This document shows positions 46,255 through 58,089 of a DNA stretch of 64,000 nucleotides, piece by piece (the first letter of the stretch is position 1; each line of letters starts with the position of its first letter). The position numbers and the translations under genes are program-made. Under the pieces are notes generated by a model, which was not told the DNA's origin, made no database searches, and saw only the letters and a program-made list of their open reading frames with translations. The DNA is from Cephalotrichum gorgonifer (lineage: Eukaryota > Ascomycota > Sordariomycetes > Microascales > Microascaceae): assembly GCA_900312665.1 (NCBI GenBank), contig ONZQ02000010.1:1448278-1512277 (forward strand). The letters run 5' to 3'.

Positions 46255-47467
46255 CTCACGACTTTATACACAGTCAGGCTCTATAATGATGGGATGATTT
46301 GACTCTCTAGGTTATAAATGTCGTGCAATATTTTTAACAAACAGAACCCCGTTCCTCAATTCTCGGACTACTTTGCTATAATTTTCTACTGTCTCCGATT
46401 GCACTTATCCGCCAATCGATGTGTTCCGATTGAAGTTGAAATGAATGCGAAGACGTTGAATTGCGCAGAAAACCCGTTCATTCACTCCTCCTCCATAGGT
46501 TGATTTTGTGTCATTACCTTGGAATCTACTGTATGCTACGCGTTGGATTGCTTGCCTTCTTGTTTCATAAATTCGGTGGTGAGTCATTCCTGTAGTATAT
46601 ATGGGTCTCGAGGGCTTTTAGCAGATAATGAGGCGCTGGGCGTTGAGTAATTAAGCCATCTTCCCGACGGACATTAAAATTGCTGTGAAAATTGATTCAA
46701 TGTGCAGTACAGCTTTTCTGGAAAAGCAGACTTGCAACAGGACCCCGCCAGCATAAACACACATCCTATCTGGTCGAGTTGCATATAGCCGTTGGATACA
46801 AGCCAGTGCCGGGGAAAGAAGGACAGGAAATCCCCCCCCCCCAAAAAAAAACTTGCCTTGGGGTCAAAATATTCAGCAACAGACCGGTAAACTGAGATTG
46901 CATGAGCTGTGTAGCCAAGCCGGGTTAATGCCATGACAACCATCGCTACATGTATCCCTCTACCGAGGTTGGGCATAGGAACAAGGGGTATGTATCGAAG
47001 GGCAGCGCAGTAAAATATTACATGTACTACAGAATTACTGGGGCAGTGGCAAGAAGGGGTTTTAAGCAAAGCAGCACCATCGAAGCTAGGCAAGGTGTAT
47101 GAAACATGGAGCAGGTCGAGACATAGTTGCAAATGCAGAGGTTAAGTCAGCAATCAGCTTGAGCTACAAAAATGTCTTCCGCGGTATACAAGGTCGGAGG
47201 TATTAAATACCCTGACATGGTCTCATTTCCACCTAGTCAATCCCGTCTCGGTCCTGGGACTCAACTTGTCGAAGTGACCAGATGTATTAATGTAGGTCCA
47301 TGAGGATCACCCTTGTATTAGGAGAAGTAGACTAATAAAGCCTGGGTGGTTTGGAGTCTACAAATGTGGAGTCAGAATGCGCGGCGGGTATTCCAAGCTC
47401 CCAACGCCAGCATTATGGGATGAGCAAGAAGACACCAGAGAATGTAAAGGACAACTGGGTTTACGCT
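46255..47467. other. Intergenic, no gene recognised
   Basis: About 1.2 kb between the P450 and S1/P1 nuclease genes, both ending into it. A C11 run directly followed by A9 lies at 46832-46851. No protein or RNA gene recognised. Confidence 0.45.
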
Positions 47468-48518
47468 TTAGTGCATCCGGCAACTCTTGCGGCGTCGGTA
47501 CTCATCGACAATGAGATCGAGCCAGGCAGCGAGGCGGTAGCCTGCCTTGGCAACGAGCAGCTCCACGACGGGGGCGGCCTTCTCGTAGTACGCTCCTGAC
47601 AGCTCCTGTCCGATGATAGCGGTGGGGCCCTCGGGGAGAACTAGAAATGACAATGTTAGCATATCATGATCGAATCTGCCTGTTGTATGCACTGAGGCGG
47701 ACGATGGAGGGGAAAACGTACCGGTAGTGCAGATATACGAGTTGCAATCCCTCGACCAGCCTAGCGCGGTCGTCGCCGGGTCCTTGAGATCAATACCCTC
47801 CAACCAGCCGGCCTTCTCCTCCGCATACTTCCCCGTGGTAAGCTCCACCATGAGCTGCGTCGACCACTTCTTCGCAATCACGTAGGGATCGCCAGCCACG
47901 CCATCGTTCACGAGGAGGGTACCGATAGAACCATCCCATACGTGGTGCAGATCAATCTCAACCCCGTTGAACAGCACGTCGATCCCGTTCCCTCCGGCCT
48001 CCACATTCTCGTTATGCAGCGGCTGGTGCAGGTCGCCGACGAAGTGGATCACGAACTTGGCCGCCTGGTGCCTCTGCGCCAGTGAGAGCGACGGGTCGAG
48101 CGACTGAAGGGTATAGTTCGCCAGCGCGGTGACCACGCAGCCAGTCTCTCCGCAGTCGCGCTCGAGGTCGACGCCACACCAAAACGGCGGGTCGTCCAGG
48201 GCATCGATGTAATGGAAGGTGTCACTGAAGGCGCCCTCCTCGGTCTTGCGGAAGGAATCGGCCCAGGTGGCTACGCTGCCGAGGTAGTCCTCTGTGTTGT
48301 TTCCGAGGACGTGCTTCAGGTACTTCTCCGTCGTGGGCGAGACGAAGTGGGAGGCCAGGTAGGCGACAGTGATGTGCCCGAACCCTATAGTTGTGCGGGT
48401 TAGTTGTGAGGGGAGACTCAGCTGCGCGGTGGATGGGGTCGACCTTACCATCCCAAGCGACTGCGACCTGGGGAAGGACGAGTGCCGTGAGCGCAAGGAT
48501 GCTCGTAGAGGCCTTCAT
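47468..48518 (-). CDS. Secreted S1/P1 nuclease
   Basis: Exons 48518-48449, 48384-47722 and 47640-47468; 301 residues. Signal peptide MKASTSILALTALVLPQVAVA ends just before Trp, which becomes the N-terminal zinc ligand in this family (AWDGFGH). Other zinc-ligand positions are seen at ATWADSF, FHYIDA, HFVGDLHQPLHNEN and LHHVWD. Such enzymes are extracellular zinc-dependent nucleases that cut single-stranded RNA and DNA and release 5'-phosphates, used to scavenge phosphate or nucleosides. NNTEDY and ANYTLQ are possible N-glycosylation sites. The C-terminal DEYRRRKSCRMH is a short basic extension. Confidence 0.95.
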
Positions 48519-51022
48519 GTTGATACTTATCTTAGAGCCGTGCGGACGGAGCGGAGAGAGAGGGATGGCCTGGAAATGCAAAGACGGATTCGCACTTCGT
48601 AGTTCGTAGAATCAAGCTCTCAAATAAGAGGGGCGAAAACGGAGGAGGAATGGGGCAAGGAACAAGTTCTTTTAAATAAAAGGCCATGACCCTGTCGGCA
48701 AGCCATCTTGTCTTATCTACTACACGTGAAGAAGTCCACTTCTCTTCTCTCGCCTTCTCAATTGGGCTGGAAGCGGGATCCGCACAGGGATTAGTAGCCT
48801 ACGCAAATTGGTTATGCCCTCGCGAAGGCACCTTTGTATATCGCACTGTGCACCCGCTTCGTCGGATTTGCGGGATGCTGACGATGGATCGGCGCAGGAT
48901 CCGTACATGTAGGCTGGTTTAAGATCTGCGCAAGTCTAGGTATGTATGATCCCGGGCCATGGCTATTTTAGCAGTAAGCGATTCTGTGCCCTCCCACTCC
49001 CACGCGATATAGAGGTAGACCTGGTCTTCTCCCCGAAACCGGAATCATAGCATTAAGCTAATTATACCAGGTTGGGCTTTGATATTCTAATCGTCTGGTG
49101 GAGCATCCGAGTTACCCGTACGAGTAGGATCCATTCTGGGATACAAGTACGGGGTAGAGGGGTTCGAGAATGCAGAAACGGAAGGTGACTTCGAAACTCT
49201 TGGCTCAATACGGGCTAACCACGGAGAACATCCTTGTGCCTTGGCTCCACTTCGGCCGCTTAGCGGCAGGCTCCGGCCGGGTGTCGCGTGACCTCGCTCT
49301 GGATTCGTCCTCCTTATCATGTACTTGATAGTAGATGATTAGTATTCGCAGGCACTAGCATAGTAGGATTCCGATGTGAGAACTACTCGTAGTGATCCCA
49401 CGTACTATACCACCACCCAACCACATGCAATGGATAGAGTGTTAGACTAGGAGTCCCGCTTGGAATTGGTGATTATTATTGCTGTATGTGCGACCCCATG
49501 TTGAAGCTCTACTGCCCAGGATTGACGTAACTGATAATCGGTAGAAGGTGCTTGATAAGGGTGCCCATGATAATGTTATCTTCAGCTGAAGTTTATATAT
49601 TAAGCTAACTAACTGCAATTTCCGTCAGATCCGTAGCGCTGTAAGGAAACGTGAACGCCGATTAGCAAACCAGCCGACAGGCTGCGTTGGAAGCCCGTCA
49701 TTTTCATCCACTACTCTGCTCTAGCGACGCTGGCAAAGAATCCTTCGGACCGGATATCCAATACCCCATCACTTGTAGAGCTTGATCGAGAGTCGGCGAA
49801 TACATCAGCAATCGTTTGCATCTTCCCATACAGCAAAGGATCGCCATTTGCTTCCAAGCTCTTCACAATGCACAAGGGAAGATTCAGCTTATTTATATAT
49901 CCGCAGTCTTTATCTCCCGTAAGAAATTTCCACAGGATCAAGAAGGTCATATACGTGACGGCCTCACCAAGCGCCCGCACTAGAGGATGCCTCATTAGAT
50001 GGCGCACTATCGCCCTAGCCGTGGCTGCCCAAACCGTCTAGCAATCAAGGAAATAGAACAAGCAAAAAGGAAAGAGACATACAACACCAGGGATTCGCTG
50101 GTCGTCACCGACCCAACTACTAGTCTAGCGCTTCGTGGTTTATGTATAGGGGAGCGGACGGGACCCTCAGTTTTCCACGAGCTATGGTCGTATGTGCCTG
50201 TTGTTAAACATTCGCTGACCTATGAGGCAGATGACCGACTGTCCGTTCTCTATTCGACAAAGAACCATTATGGTTCGCCTTGTAAGAGCTGCAAGACATT
50301 TCCAATCCGCCGGGAAGACTTCCCGAACCTATCACCCCTATTTAGGTTAGTCCGAGGTCGAATGATAAGATCAACGCCACTATGGAGACGCTAAGCCTTA
50401 CGGAGGCAGCAAGTGTAAAAGCAGCAACATTCACTCTCTATCGATATATTCTATGCCCTACGATGGATATTGCGCCATGCATATCTAAGGTAGAGAAACC
50501 AACCTGAATTAGCCAAAACATTCACCCTGCTAACCCCTATGACGTCAAATTATAAGCAGATATGAACGATCCTTCAATTGAGACTTGGTCAATAAGAATA
50601 GGGAGAAACACATTCATCGGCTTGCGAGGGCAAGTTGCAGGCTATCTTCAGACCAGTATAGTGGGATCCAGAATTACTTGTGTACGATATTGCTAGAACT
50701 ATGGGCATACCAACCTGTACTCCGCGATTGCGGTAGAAGCCTGGTAAATGCATAGGGGGGCAGAAATATCACTTGCGTACACCGTATCAGTGGGCGCCCT
50801 GCTTGCGGTCATGCTACATATGTAGCTGGGCGAGTGCCAAACCTGTACAACAGATGCTACCATTTAATCCCCCCTGGTACTTAAAGCGGGGTAGGGGTCG
50901 ACCCAACATAAACATTTTGTGCGTCATCACCAGCTGGAGAATGAATACGAGCTGTATCGAAGACAAACAATTTCGTTGTCAATTGATCCCTGGATTGTTG
51001 CTGATTTTAATTTCTGTGCCTG
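48519..51022. other. Gene-poor 2.5-kb spacer
   Basis: No recognisable gene. Open frames at 49711-50007 (minus, 98 codons) and 49999-50394 (plus, 131 codons) have no family resemblance, no signal peptide and no convincing introns. A string resembling a tRNA D-arm near 49430 lacks a T-arm. Confidence 0.4.
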
Positions 51023-52867
51023 ATGATGGCGGGCCCCTCTATTGCCAGCCCTCGCCGGGAAGAGGTGGACTCCGCGCTAGAAGTGGACACTACGGCCACA
51101 TCCACGCCCGGGAAGACATCCATCTCGGAGATCCGCTTGCAACTCGTCACTCTTGGTATGTTATACTCAGGGCTCTCTGGAATATCATTCGGGGCTCATT
51201 CGGTATCTAAAGGCAGGACTCCTCCGAGCTACGGAGGCGATCGCCTGGACGAGCATCTTCCCCTACGTCTACTTCATGATCCCGTCCTTCGACGGGGTCG
51301 ACAAGAAGGACATTCCGTTCTACGCGGGGCTGCACGTCGCCGTATTCACCTTTTGTGAATTCCTTAGCGGCGCCCTGTGGGCGAAGCTGAGCGATAGGAT
51401 TGGCCGCAGGACCACGCTGCTTATCGGCGCCCTCTGCGGCATGGCTACGTCGCTGTCTTTCGGCATGTCAAGCTCTATCGCCATGGCCACTGCTGCCAGG
51501 GCCTTCGGTGGGGTTTCAAATCCGAATGTTGGCCTTGTGCAGACGTGTGCTATGGAACTAGCGCGGCACAAGGAGCAACAAGGTGAGACTATGATTTTCG
51601 TGATTGTGATGGCCCGTGCCTAACATCACAACTAGCTAGGGCAATGTCGTTTGTAATATTTATAAGGACAATGGGGTGAGCAAGACATTGCGTTTTTTTC
51701 CTGTTCAGGCGACCTTGCACTCTGATCATCTTGGCTAGGTACCTGGTAGGTCCAATTCTCGGAGGCTTCTTGGCCGATCCGGCGGGCCTGTATCCCTCGT
51801 TGTTTCCCCGGGACTCGGTGTGGACCTTGTATCGATTTCTGCTACCGAATTTGGCGGTGGCCTCACTCCAAGCCGTGAGCTGTATTGTGGCTTTTCTCTT
51901 CCTGCCAGAGACGCATCCGCAGTTAGTTATCTCACAAGCAAAGCCCAGGGCTTAGAATCGGCCAGGCTCTGGCACGCTTCTTCGGAGGAAGGTCGGTATC
52001 CCGAGAAGGATATCAGTACGCTCCTTTACAAAGGGAGGACGTAGATATAGCCATTCGTGGACGAGCAGAGCGTGGCACCGACGACGAAGATAGGCAGGAA
52101 TTGCAAGATTTATCCGCCAACGACCAGCAATCCGAGCCTCACGGAGATCTAAAACTAAGTGGCCATAAAACGGCATTTACACCGCAAGTCGTCCTCCAGA
52201 TCCTCTCTATTTCTATCCTCGCGTTTCACAAGATGTCGTCCGATGCGATAGTTCCAGCCTTTCTGGCCGCTCCGCGGACTCCGTCGGGATCGGAAACACC
52301 AGGTCCCCGCAGCGCCCTCGAGAGCGCAGGCGGGTTCGGATACAGCAACCGGAAAATCGGCTTTATCCTTCTATCCCAGGCGGCCGTCGCCCTCGCTACG
52401 CAGCCGACGCTCGTGCCCTTATTCATTAACAAGGTGGGCGCTTTGAGGGCATATCGCATCGTGCTAGGGATATATCCGGCTATGTACATTGCCACTCCAC
52501 TCCTACCAAGGCTCAGTCCTGCCGTAGCTCTGGTATTCCTGTTGTTCGATGTTTGGATCAAAGTTCTTCTATCCTCTGTGGGATATATCTGTTCCGCTCT
52601 CCTGTAAGTTTTCGCTAGATTTGTGTCCTCAATTTCTAACGGAGTGGCAGTATCACCAATACGGCGCCGGAGAGGGGCCTGCTCGCACAGATAAATGGCG
52701 CATCGGCTTCCTTTTCATGTCTCGCACGGTCGGTGGGCCCCATTGTGGCAGGCAAGCTTTTTTCTGTTGGTCTGGGAGTCGGATATGTCGGCATTGCGTT
52801 TTGGGCGCTGGGCGCTGTTGCGCTACTTGGCTCGGTTGAGTCTCTGTTGTTGATGGATGGCCTGTGA
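51023..52867 (+). CDS. MFS transporter, DHA1-like, with frame break or very short intron
   Basis: Exons 51023-51155, 51217-51582, 51636-51675, 51739-52603 and 52651-52867. The N-terminal half has the MFS motif-A loop SGALWAKLSDRIGRRTTLL and ARAFGGVSNPNVGLVQT; the C-terminal half ends LGAVALLGSVESLLLMDGL. About 530-540 residues. It resembles the fungal DHA1 group of drug:proton antiporters / zinc-induced-facilitator-like proteins. Exon 4 carries a stop at 51953-51955 after FLPETHPQLVISQAK; the frame resumes one base later as SPGLRIGQALARFFGG. Either one extra A sits in the AAA at about 51942-51944, or a 34-nt intron (from GTTAGT to CTTAG) is removed; the latter is unusually short. Substrate unknown. 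Confidence 0.78.
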
Positions 52868-52990
52868 TACTTCAAAACAAACTAGTACGTTTCTAATGGG
52901 CTTTTCCCACATGGAGACAATATCATAGAGGTAGCGTTATTTGCTAATGGTAGAGCTCCGTTTAAAAACGGGGGGCAAAAAGAAATAACA
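52868..52990. terminator. Pol III terminator of tRNA-Val and 3' flank of MFS gene
   Basis: A5 at 52977-52981 is T5 on the minus strand, 9-10 nt after the tRNA-Val 3' end. Confidence 0.5.
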
Positions 52991-53081
52991 TGATTCGGCC
53001 CGGGCTCGATCCGGGGACCTCTTGTGTCCAGCACCTTTTTGGATGTTAGACAAGCGTGATAACCAACTACACCACCGAACC
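52991..53081 (-). tRNA. tRNA-Val (anticodon AAC) with 17-nt intron
   Basis: A 91-nt gene, 74 nt after splicing. Acceptor GGTTCGG pairs with CCGAATC (one G-T), discriminator A. D-arm GTGTAGTTGGTTATCAC; anticodon stem CTTGT/ACAAG with loop CTAACAC, anticodon AAC. The intron (53043-53027) interrupts the loop one base after the anticodon, the standard position for nuclear tRNA introns. T-arm GATCGAGCCC closes with CCCGG/CCGGG. Confidence 0.93.
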
Positions 53082-53399
53082 TGTGATTTGCTGTGGTGAT
53101 TGGTGCTCCTGGCCCACTTTTGGTGGTCGGCGACATCCGTCTTTCCCACGGACGTGGTCGTGGAACACCTGAGTAATATTTGCCAGCCTAGCACTGGGTG
53201 AAGCTAAAGCAACTACAAACTGCTGTTGTTTGGCCCTGCTGAGACCAGGTGCGAGCATTTTCCTGCTCCGCGCTGGTCCCAGAGGAAACAGTTAGAGGCG
53301 GGTGGGTATGTAGTGTTCAGGATGCCAGGAGAGCCCCCCATCGCGAAGCGTCTCTAGGCATGCCCTTTGAGGCACCCAAATTCTCGCAACTGTGCTCAG
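53082..53399. other. Intergenic, no gene recognised
   Basis: Upstream of tRNA-Val and downstream of the F-box/LRR-like remnant. Nothing recognised. Confidence 0.4.
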
Positions 53400-54460
53400 T
53401 TAGGATTTATCCTGCCCTCTTATGTTGCACCACATTCCTCCAAACGACAAGGACAGCTCTTCGAGCCCGACGGGAATGCGCATGATCGTATGTACTAGGT
53501 CAGGGTGTATGTCCATATTCCCGAGGTGGATACGCTTGAGGCTCCGGGACGTCTTTGGCGGGAACGGCTCGTCCGCTGCTCTCTCGCCCTCGGTCACCCC
53601 GTCCATCGAGAGGATATCTATCTGGGGCAGCCGGTGGATGCACCGTAGGATGTCCAAGATGTCGACGGCTTCATAGAACCTCTCGTCTTCTGGCCGCCTC
53701 GCGGAATACGCCACGTGCCGTAACCTCTCGAGGGCCGGACGAGGGGTGAGCCCGTAATTGGACGCCAAAATGTAGTCTCGTAGAGGCCCTTCAGAAACCT
53801 CCGACTCGAAGGAAAGAGTGTTGATGTTCTTGCACAGAGATAGCAAAAGTGCCGTAACGGTCCCCGCGAATATCTGGTGTTGTTGATCCGCTTCTTCCCC
53901 ATGCTTCCATGACGACGCATTGGGATGTACAGGACTACTCCGATCCAGCCCCACTGTCTCCCGTCTCCACCAATGCAGCGATTCCAGCATTTCTCGCGTC
54001 GTCCCAGCGCCCAGGCCAAGCTCTGCTACATGATTCTCGATGACGGCGTGCTCCATGTCGCTGAGCCGCGGGAACCTTGCAGAAATGGGGCACCAAATAA
54101 ACCCTGTGATGAACTCGGTGACGGAGAGGGCAAGGTCTGGGTTCTCAATATAGGCCGAAGGAGCTGATATGCACGCTCAATGTCGCCAGTGCAGGACATG
54201 TATATGCGACGGTACCGCGCGGTCGAGATCCCCCGAGCCCAGATGATATGGAAGTGAGACCGCGCCGTAAAGCAAACCAGGTGACTTGGAGAATGCCGGG
54301 GACACCATCGTGAAGCTACATGTATAGCCCTTAGCCGAGAGACGGCGTGGAGTTTCATGCCAAAAATTGGGCTCTGAGAGGCCCGGTGAAACATGATGCG
54401 TGGGCCCCGAAGGCGGGCTGGGATTGTACGTTGGAATACCATGGCAAGTTCAGTGTGCAA
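53400..54460 (-). pseudogene. F-box/LRR-like gene with a frameshift
   Basis: From 54460 down, one frame has RIYMSCTGDIERAYQLLR; about 54150 the frame changes by one base to YIENPDLALSVTEF and continues to a stop at 53400 (MEHAVIENHVAELGLGAGT, LKRIHLGNMDIH, LEELSLSFGG). In intact relatives, as I recall them, the two parts are adjacent (an ERAYQLLR-x-IENPDLA pattern of fungal F-box proteins), so a single base was gained or lost. The leucine-rich C-terminal part is readable for about 220 codons. An F-box itself is not visible upstream. It may be an allele, a relic, or contain an assembly error. Confidence 0.55.
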
Positions 54461-55208
54461 CTAATGCTTGGCCCCCAGTTGTCACTGTTGTCATCCGGTA
54501 ATGGGGTTCTGCTGCGAAAAGGGGTCCGAGCGGCAAATGCAATTTCAAATTCTAATTACCAGCAACTGATGGGTAGAGAGCTTGACTATATATAGGGTGA
54601 GCCTGGAAAGGGTACATACTATTGCACGATTCAGAACATTAGATTATTGTGTACTATATAGATAGTGGGACGGTATTGATTTGAATGTCAAAGGGTCTTC
54701 CACAAACGTCTCGGGAGTGTCTATCTCACCTTCCCAGTCTGGTGACGAGAATGCAACATCGCAGCCCCTTGTCCCTTCCACCCCCACGTGATCACATAAT
54801 GGCTGACAGGGAACACAAAGATAGCCTGAATTTATGCAAATGTCAAAAGTTCTAGATAGGAAACCCCTCGAGTTGCCCTGGTCTGCAGCAGCGAATTCAT
54901 CGTGTTGTACCCCTTGCAGCCGTCACAATGGTTGCTTTCATTCACCATCGTAACAGAGGTCACAAGCGAACCTAGGCAGTCTTGGCGACCATATTCAACT
55001 GGGCGCATTTGGCGCCAATCCCATATAGCCACCTGACGTGCAACTGGAGGAACTAATAAGCAAATACTGAGCCTATCTGCTTATAACGCTTGCAAAATAT
55101 ATACGTTTGTCGATCCTATGCTGGATGGTAAGTAGAGATGGGAATCTCGAGTCAACTTCGGTGCAGATCTTGGGAAACGGACCAGATTCATCCTCCCTGG
55201 CCTCTTGG
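54461..55208. other. Intergenic, no gene recognised
   Basis: About 750 bp, AT-richer than neighbours; no coding or RNA gene recognised. Confidence 0.4.
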
Positions 55209-58089
55209 CTATATGAGGGTAATGACTTGAGACGGAGTGTTCGTGGACAAGAGCATGTTGTGGTGTTGCCACAGGCTCCCTAGACGTCCAAGTTCGTCCA
55301 GAGCTGCTTTGTCTCCTGAGGCCACCGGCATGTTGAAATTTTCATGGACGAGTCCGATCCTGCGGAACACACACCGCTCCAAATCTATCACCTGCAGCAC
55401 AAGCCCTACCCTCTCGAGCATCACACCCGACGGATACCGGCCCTTTACCCAGGCTACAGGAAGGCAGTAGAACCCGACGTCGCGCGGGGGAATTTGGGGC
55501 GCGTGGTACCCTAAATAGTTGAGGTGGGAGTCAAATGTGACGGTAATATTCGTCCCCAATGGCGTGGATGGCTCGTTTTCTCCGTTGATGGAGTGCACGA
55601 TAATTGCTTGCGAGGCGGTCACGGAGCTTCCCCCGTTGGGAGACTTGTCGTGGAGAATGGGATTGCCGGGTTCGGGATACAGACTTTCGTGGAGGAACCT
55701 TCTGCCGGCGCTTAAGCGCCTGGGGTTGTGGCCGGGAGGTTGTTCAATGTGATCGCCGAAGACAATACGGTTCAGGGAGCCATGCAGCGTGAGCGAGGAA
55801 CCTGTGTCTCCTAGAGTCGAGTCCGAGAATATGTAACGACGGTGAATGGTCTCAATTCTGCAGAGAGTTCCGGTCTGTTTGCTTATGATCTCGCTCGATC
55901 CACTATAGTCCATCCTGTAAGTCTCTTTAAAGGTACGTATATGAAGTATATATATACGGTGTGTGCGTGTGTGTTTGTAACTAAACTATACAGGTCATGA
56001 CTTACACTCTCTTAGGTAGCTGGAAACTGTGAACAATTTGTTCCTGGGCTCGTGAGGCCCAGGACCAAGAGGGTGGCCCCAATTCACCCACGCGACGAAG
56101 GGCCTTGGGACGTGATGGCGAAAGTCGTGCAGGATTCCTCCAGTTAACCAGCCACTGGGGGCTCACAAATTGGACGTCTGCAGGTGAGCCTTTCTCACGT
56201 CCCTTGAGACTGCTACTAGTGGAGGTCGTCCAGAGAAGATCATAAAGCAGCTTGTCGCTCCACAACCCAGCCACATATTCGTTACCAGGTCTGACGGACA
56301 TCAGGCTCTTCACAATGCCCGCCAAAGCAGGGAGTCTGTCGGAATGATAAGTCAGATCGAGCCCGGTGTAGGTCTGGACGATGGACCACCATAGCCGGTG
56401 GAAGTCATCAGCCCAATAGTCTTCGGCCACACGATTGTCCAAGTCGCCACCTGTGGATCCCGCTTCGTAGTCCAAGGTCTGCAAGGAACGGACTTTGCGC
56501 CAGAAGCTCCCTTTTTGGTTCTCAGCGGCATTCATGATTCCACACTCGCATCTCATCTTTTCCTTACACTCCCATATCATTTCCGGGTGACTAAGATGCA
56601 GTACTCTCGCGGAGAGGAGGCGCTCCTGGAAAACCCAGCCTCTTCTGAGGAGTGGCCAGTGGTCAGGATCCGTGACATCTCCACCCGTAGTTGACCTGGT
56701 CGCCCTGTGCTGGCCCTGCATGACCGGATGGCGGATCTCGGTCCGTACACGCACATTGTAGTCTTTGTCTCCATTCGGGCCACCCCGCTTGCCAAAAATA
56801 TCGGCTAGAATGTTGCCAGAATCAGAGAGTATTCCAGAGCGTGCGCCTTTCGCTGACGTAGCCGCGATAGTCACAGAGCTGTTTGAATATATGGTCGCCA
56901 TCTTGGCTCCTCAGCTTCCCAGTCGGCCGGGTCATCCTGAATGATACATAATGAGTCGATCCAGAGATAATGAAGCCCAAGGTACCTGGTTACTGAGATT
57001 GCGTCTCGAAATGTCCTCGGCATTTTCATCCATGGAATATTCCGGAGGTGTTCCTGCAATGATGAAACGGTTGTTTGGAGGGGTTTGGATGTGCCCCAGC
57101 AGTGACTGAGACAGGCATACCGTTCCTTTGCCCCTGCCGGCTCAACGAGACGCAAGTCGTCATGGGAGTCGCCAAGATCTAGGATGCGAGTCGGTAACAC
57201 AGGTGGCCCAAATCCTTCCGCTTGTCTACGGCAAGTAGGATGGTTTGCTTCGCAGTCCCTGAGCCAATCTGACATCAGGTCGAAGGAACGGGGGTGGTTA
57301 AGAGGAAGGATATCTTGGCGCGACGGAAATAGTCCCCAGGGACAAGGAAGATCTGTTGAGAAAACACACTAATTAGCACAAGGCCGTACCATAAAAAGCA
57401 GAGACCGCAGGCTGGCCAGCCCTGCTGTACAATCCACAACGATCTCGGACCTCTTCTCTATATGAATCTCAGCCGCCTTCACACCTACCTGGAGTGCAAT
57501 AGAAATTGACCTCGAGTTTCGTCCGCCATTCGTGTCGTCGTGCCATTAGGTAGAAGTAGTCGGCGTTCCATTTACAGTTGCCGAAGACGTAGCGACCTTC
57601 CTCTTTCCCTTTGAGAGGGTGCAAAGACCCACCCACTGCCTCCGTGCCGCTTAGAAATATCGCACATAGGGGACAACCTAACCGTGCAGTGCCAATCGTT
57701 CCATAGGCCATAGATCCTGCGGGAAGCTCGGAGTCTCTATTCTTCTGGCCGTATTCCCTGTAGACACGACACTGCAAACATGAAGATGCCTGCAGCAGAC
57801 GGTCTCCTGCATGCCGCACGGCGTCGACGGGAAGAGACGCATCGGAAGGGGTTGACGCCACCGCCGTGAATTCTGGAGCCTGAGACCCTAGTATAGTTTC
57901 GGGGCGATGCCATCGGCTGATCCAGGGCTCAGAAACAGCTATAGGAGGGCTGGACCACGCACAAGGGGAGCCATTCACGGTATTGACATTTGAACTGGCT
58001 ACAGCGCCATGCTCGCAATCCGACACGGGCACCTGGTTGTTGATGCCTACGTTGGACTCTGATTCTGGTGCAGTGGTTCTTATGTCCAT
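55209..58089 (-). CDS. HET domain protein, with one-base frame break
   Basis: Exons 58089-57489, 57352-56006 and 55914-55209. About 884 residues if one base is missing. Cys-rich lead-in: SCLQCRVYREYG and LGCPLCAIF. After the 136-nt intron, SDWLRDCEANHPTC, YACLSHCWGTSK, LHYLWIDSLCIIQDDPADW, then in a different frame MATIYSNSSVTIAATSAKG, RRGWVFQERLLSARVLHL and PPSWSWAS. The frame changes between GACTGGGAAGCTGAG and ATGGCGACC at about 56900-56920, where eight rather than nine bases separate conserved codons. No intron explains this. The break is in the middle of the HET domain, so the protein would be inactive as read. Relatives trigger programmed death on non-self fusion. Confidence 0.82.

Noticed and set aside
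49425..49480. tRNA-like string (CAATGGATAGAGTGTTAGACT)
   Set aside because: Resembles a D-arm and anticodon stem, but acceptor pairing and a T-arm are absent.
49711..50394. Two open frames of 98 and 131 codons on opposite strands
   Set aside because: No family resemblance, no introns, no signal peptide; reported only as part of the gene-poor spacer.
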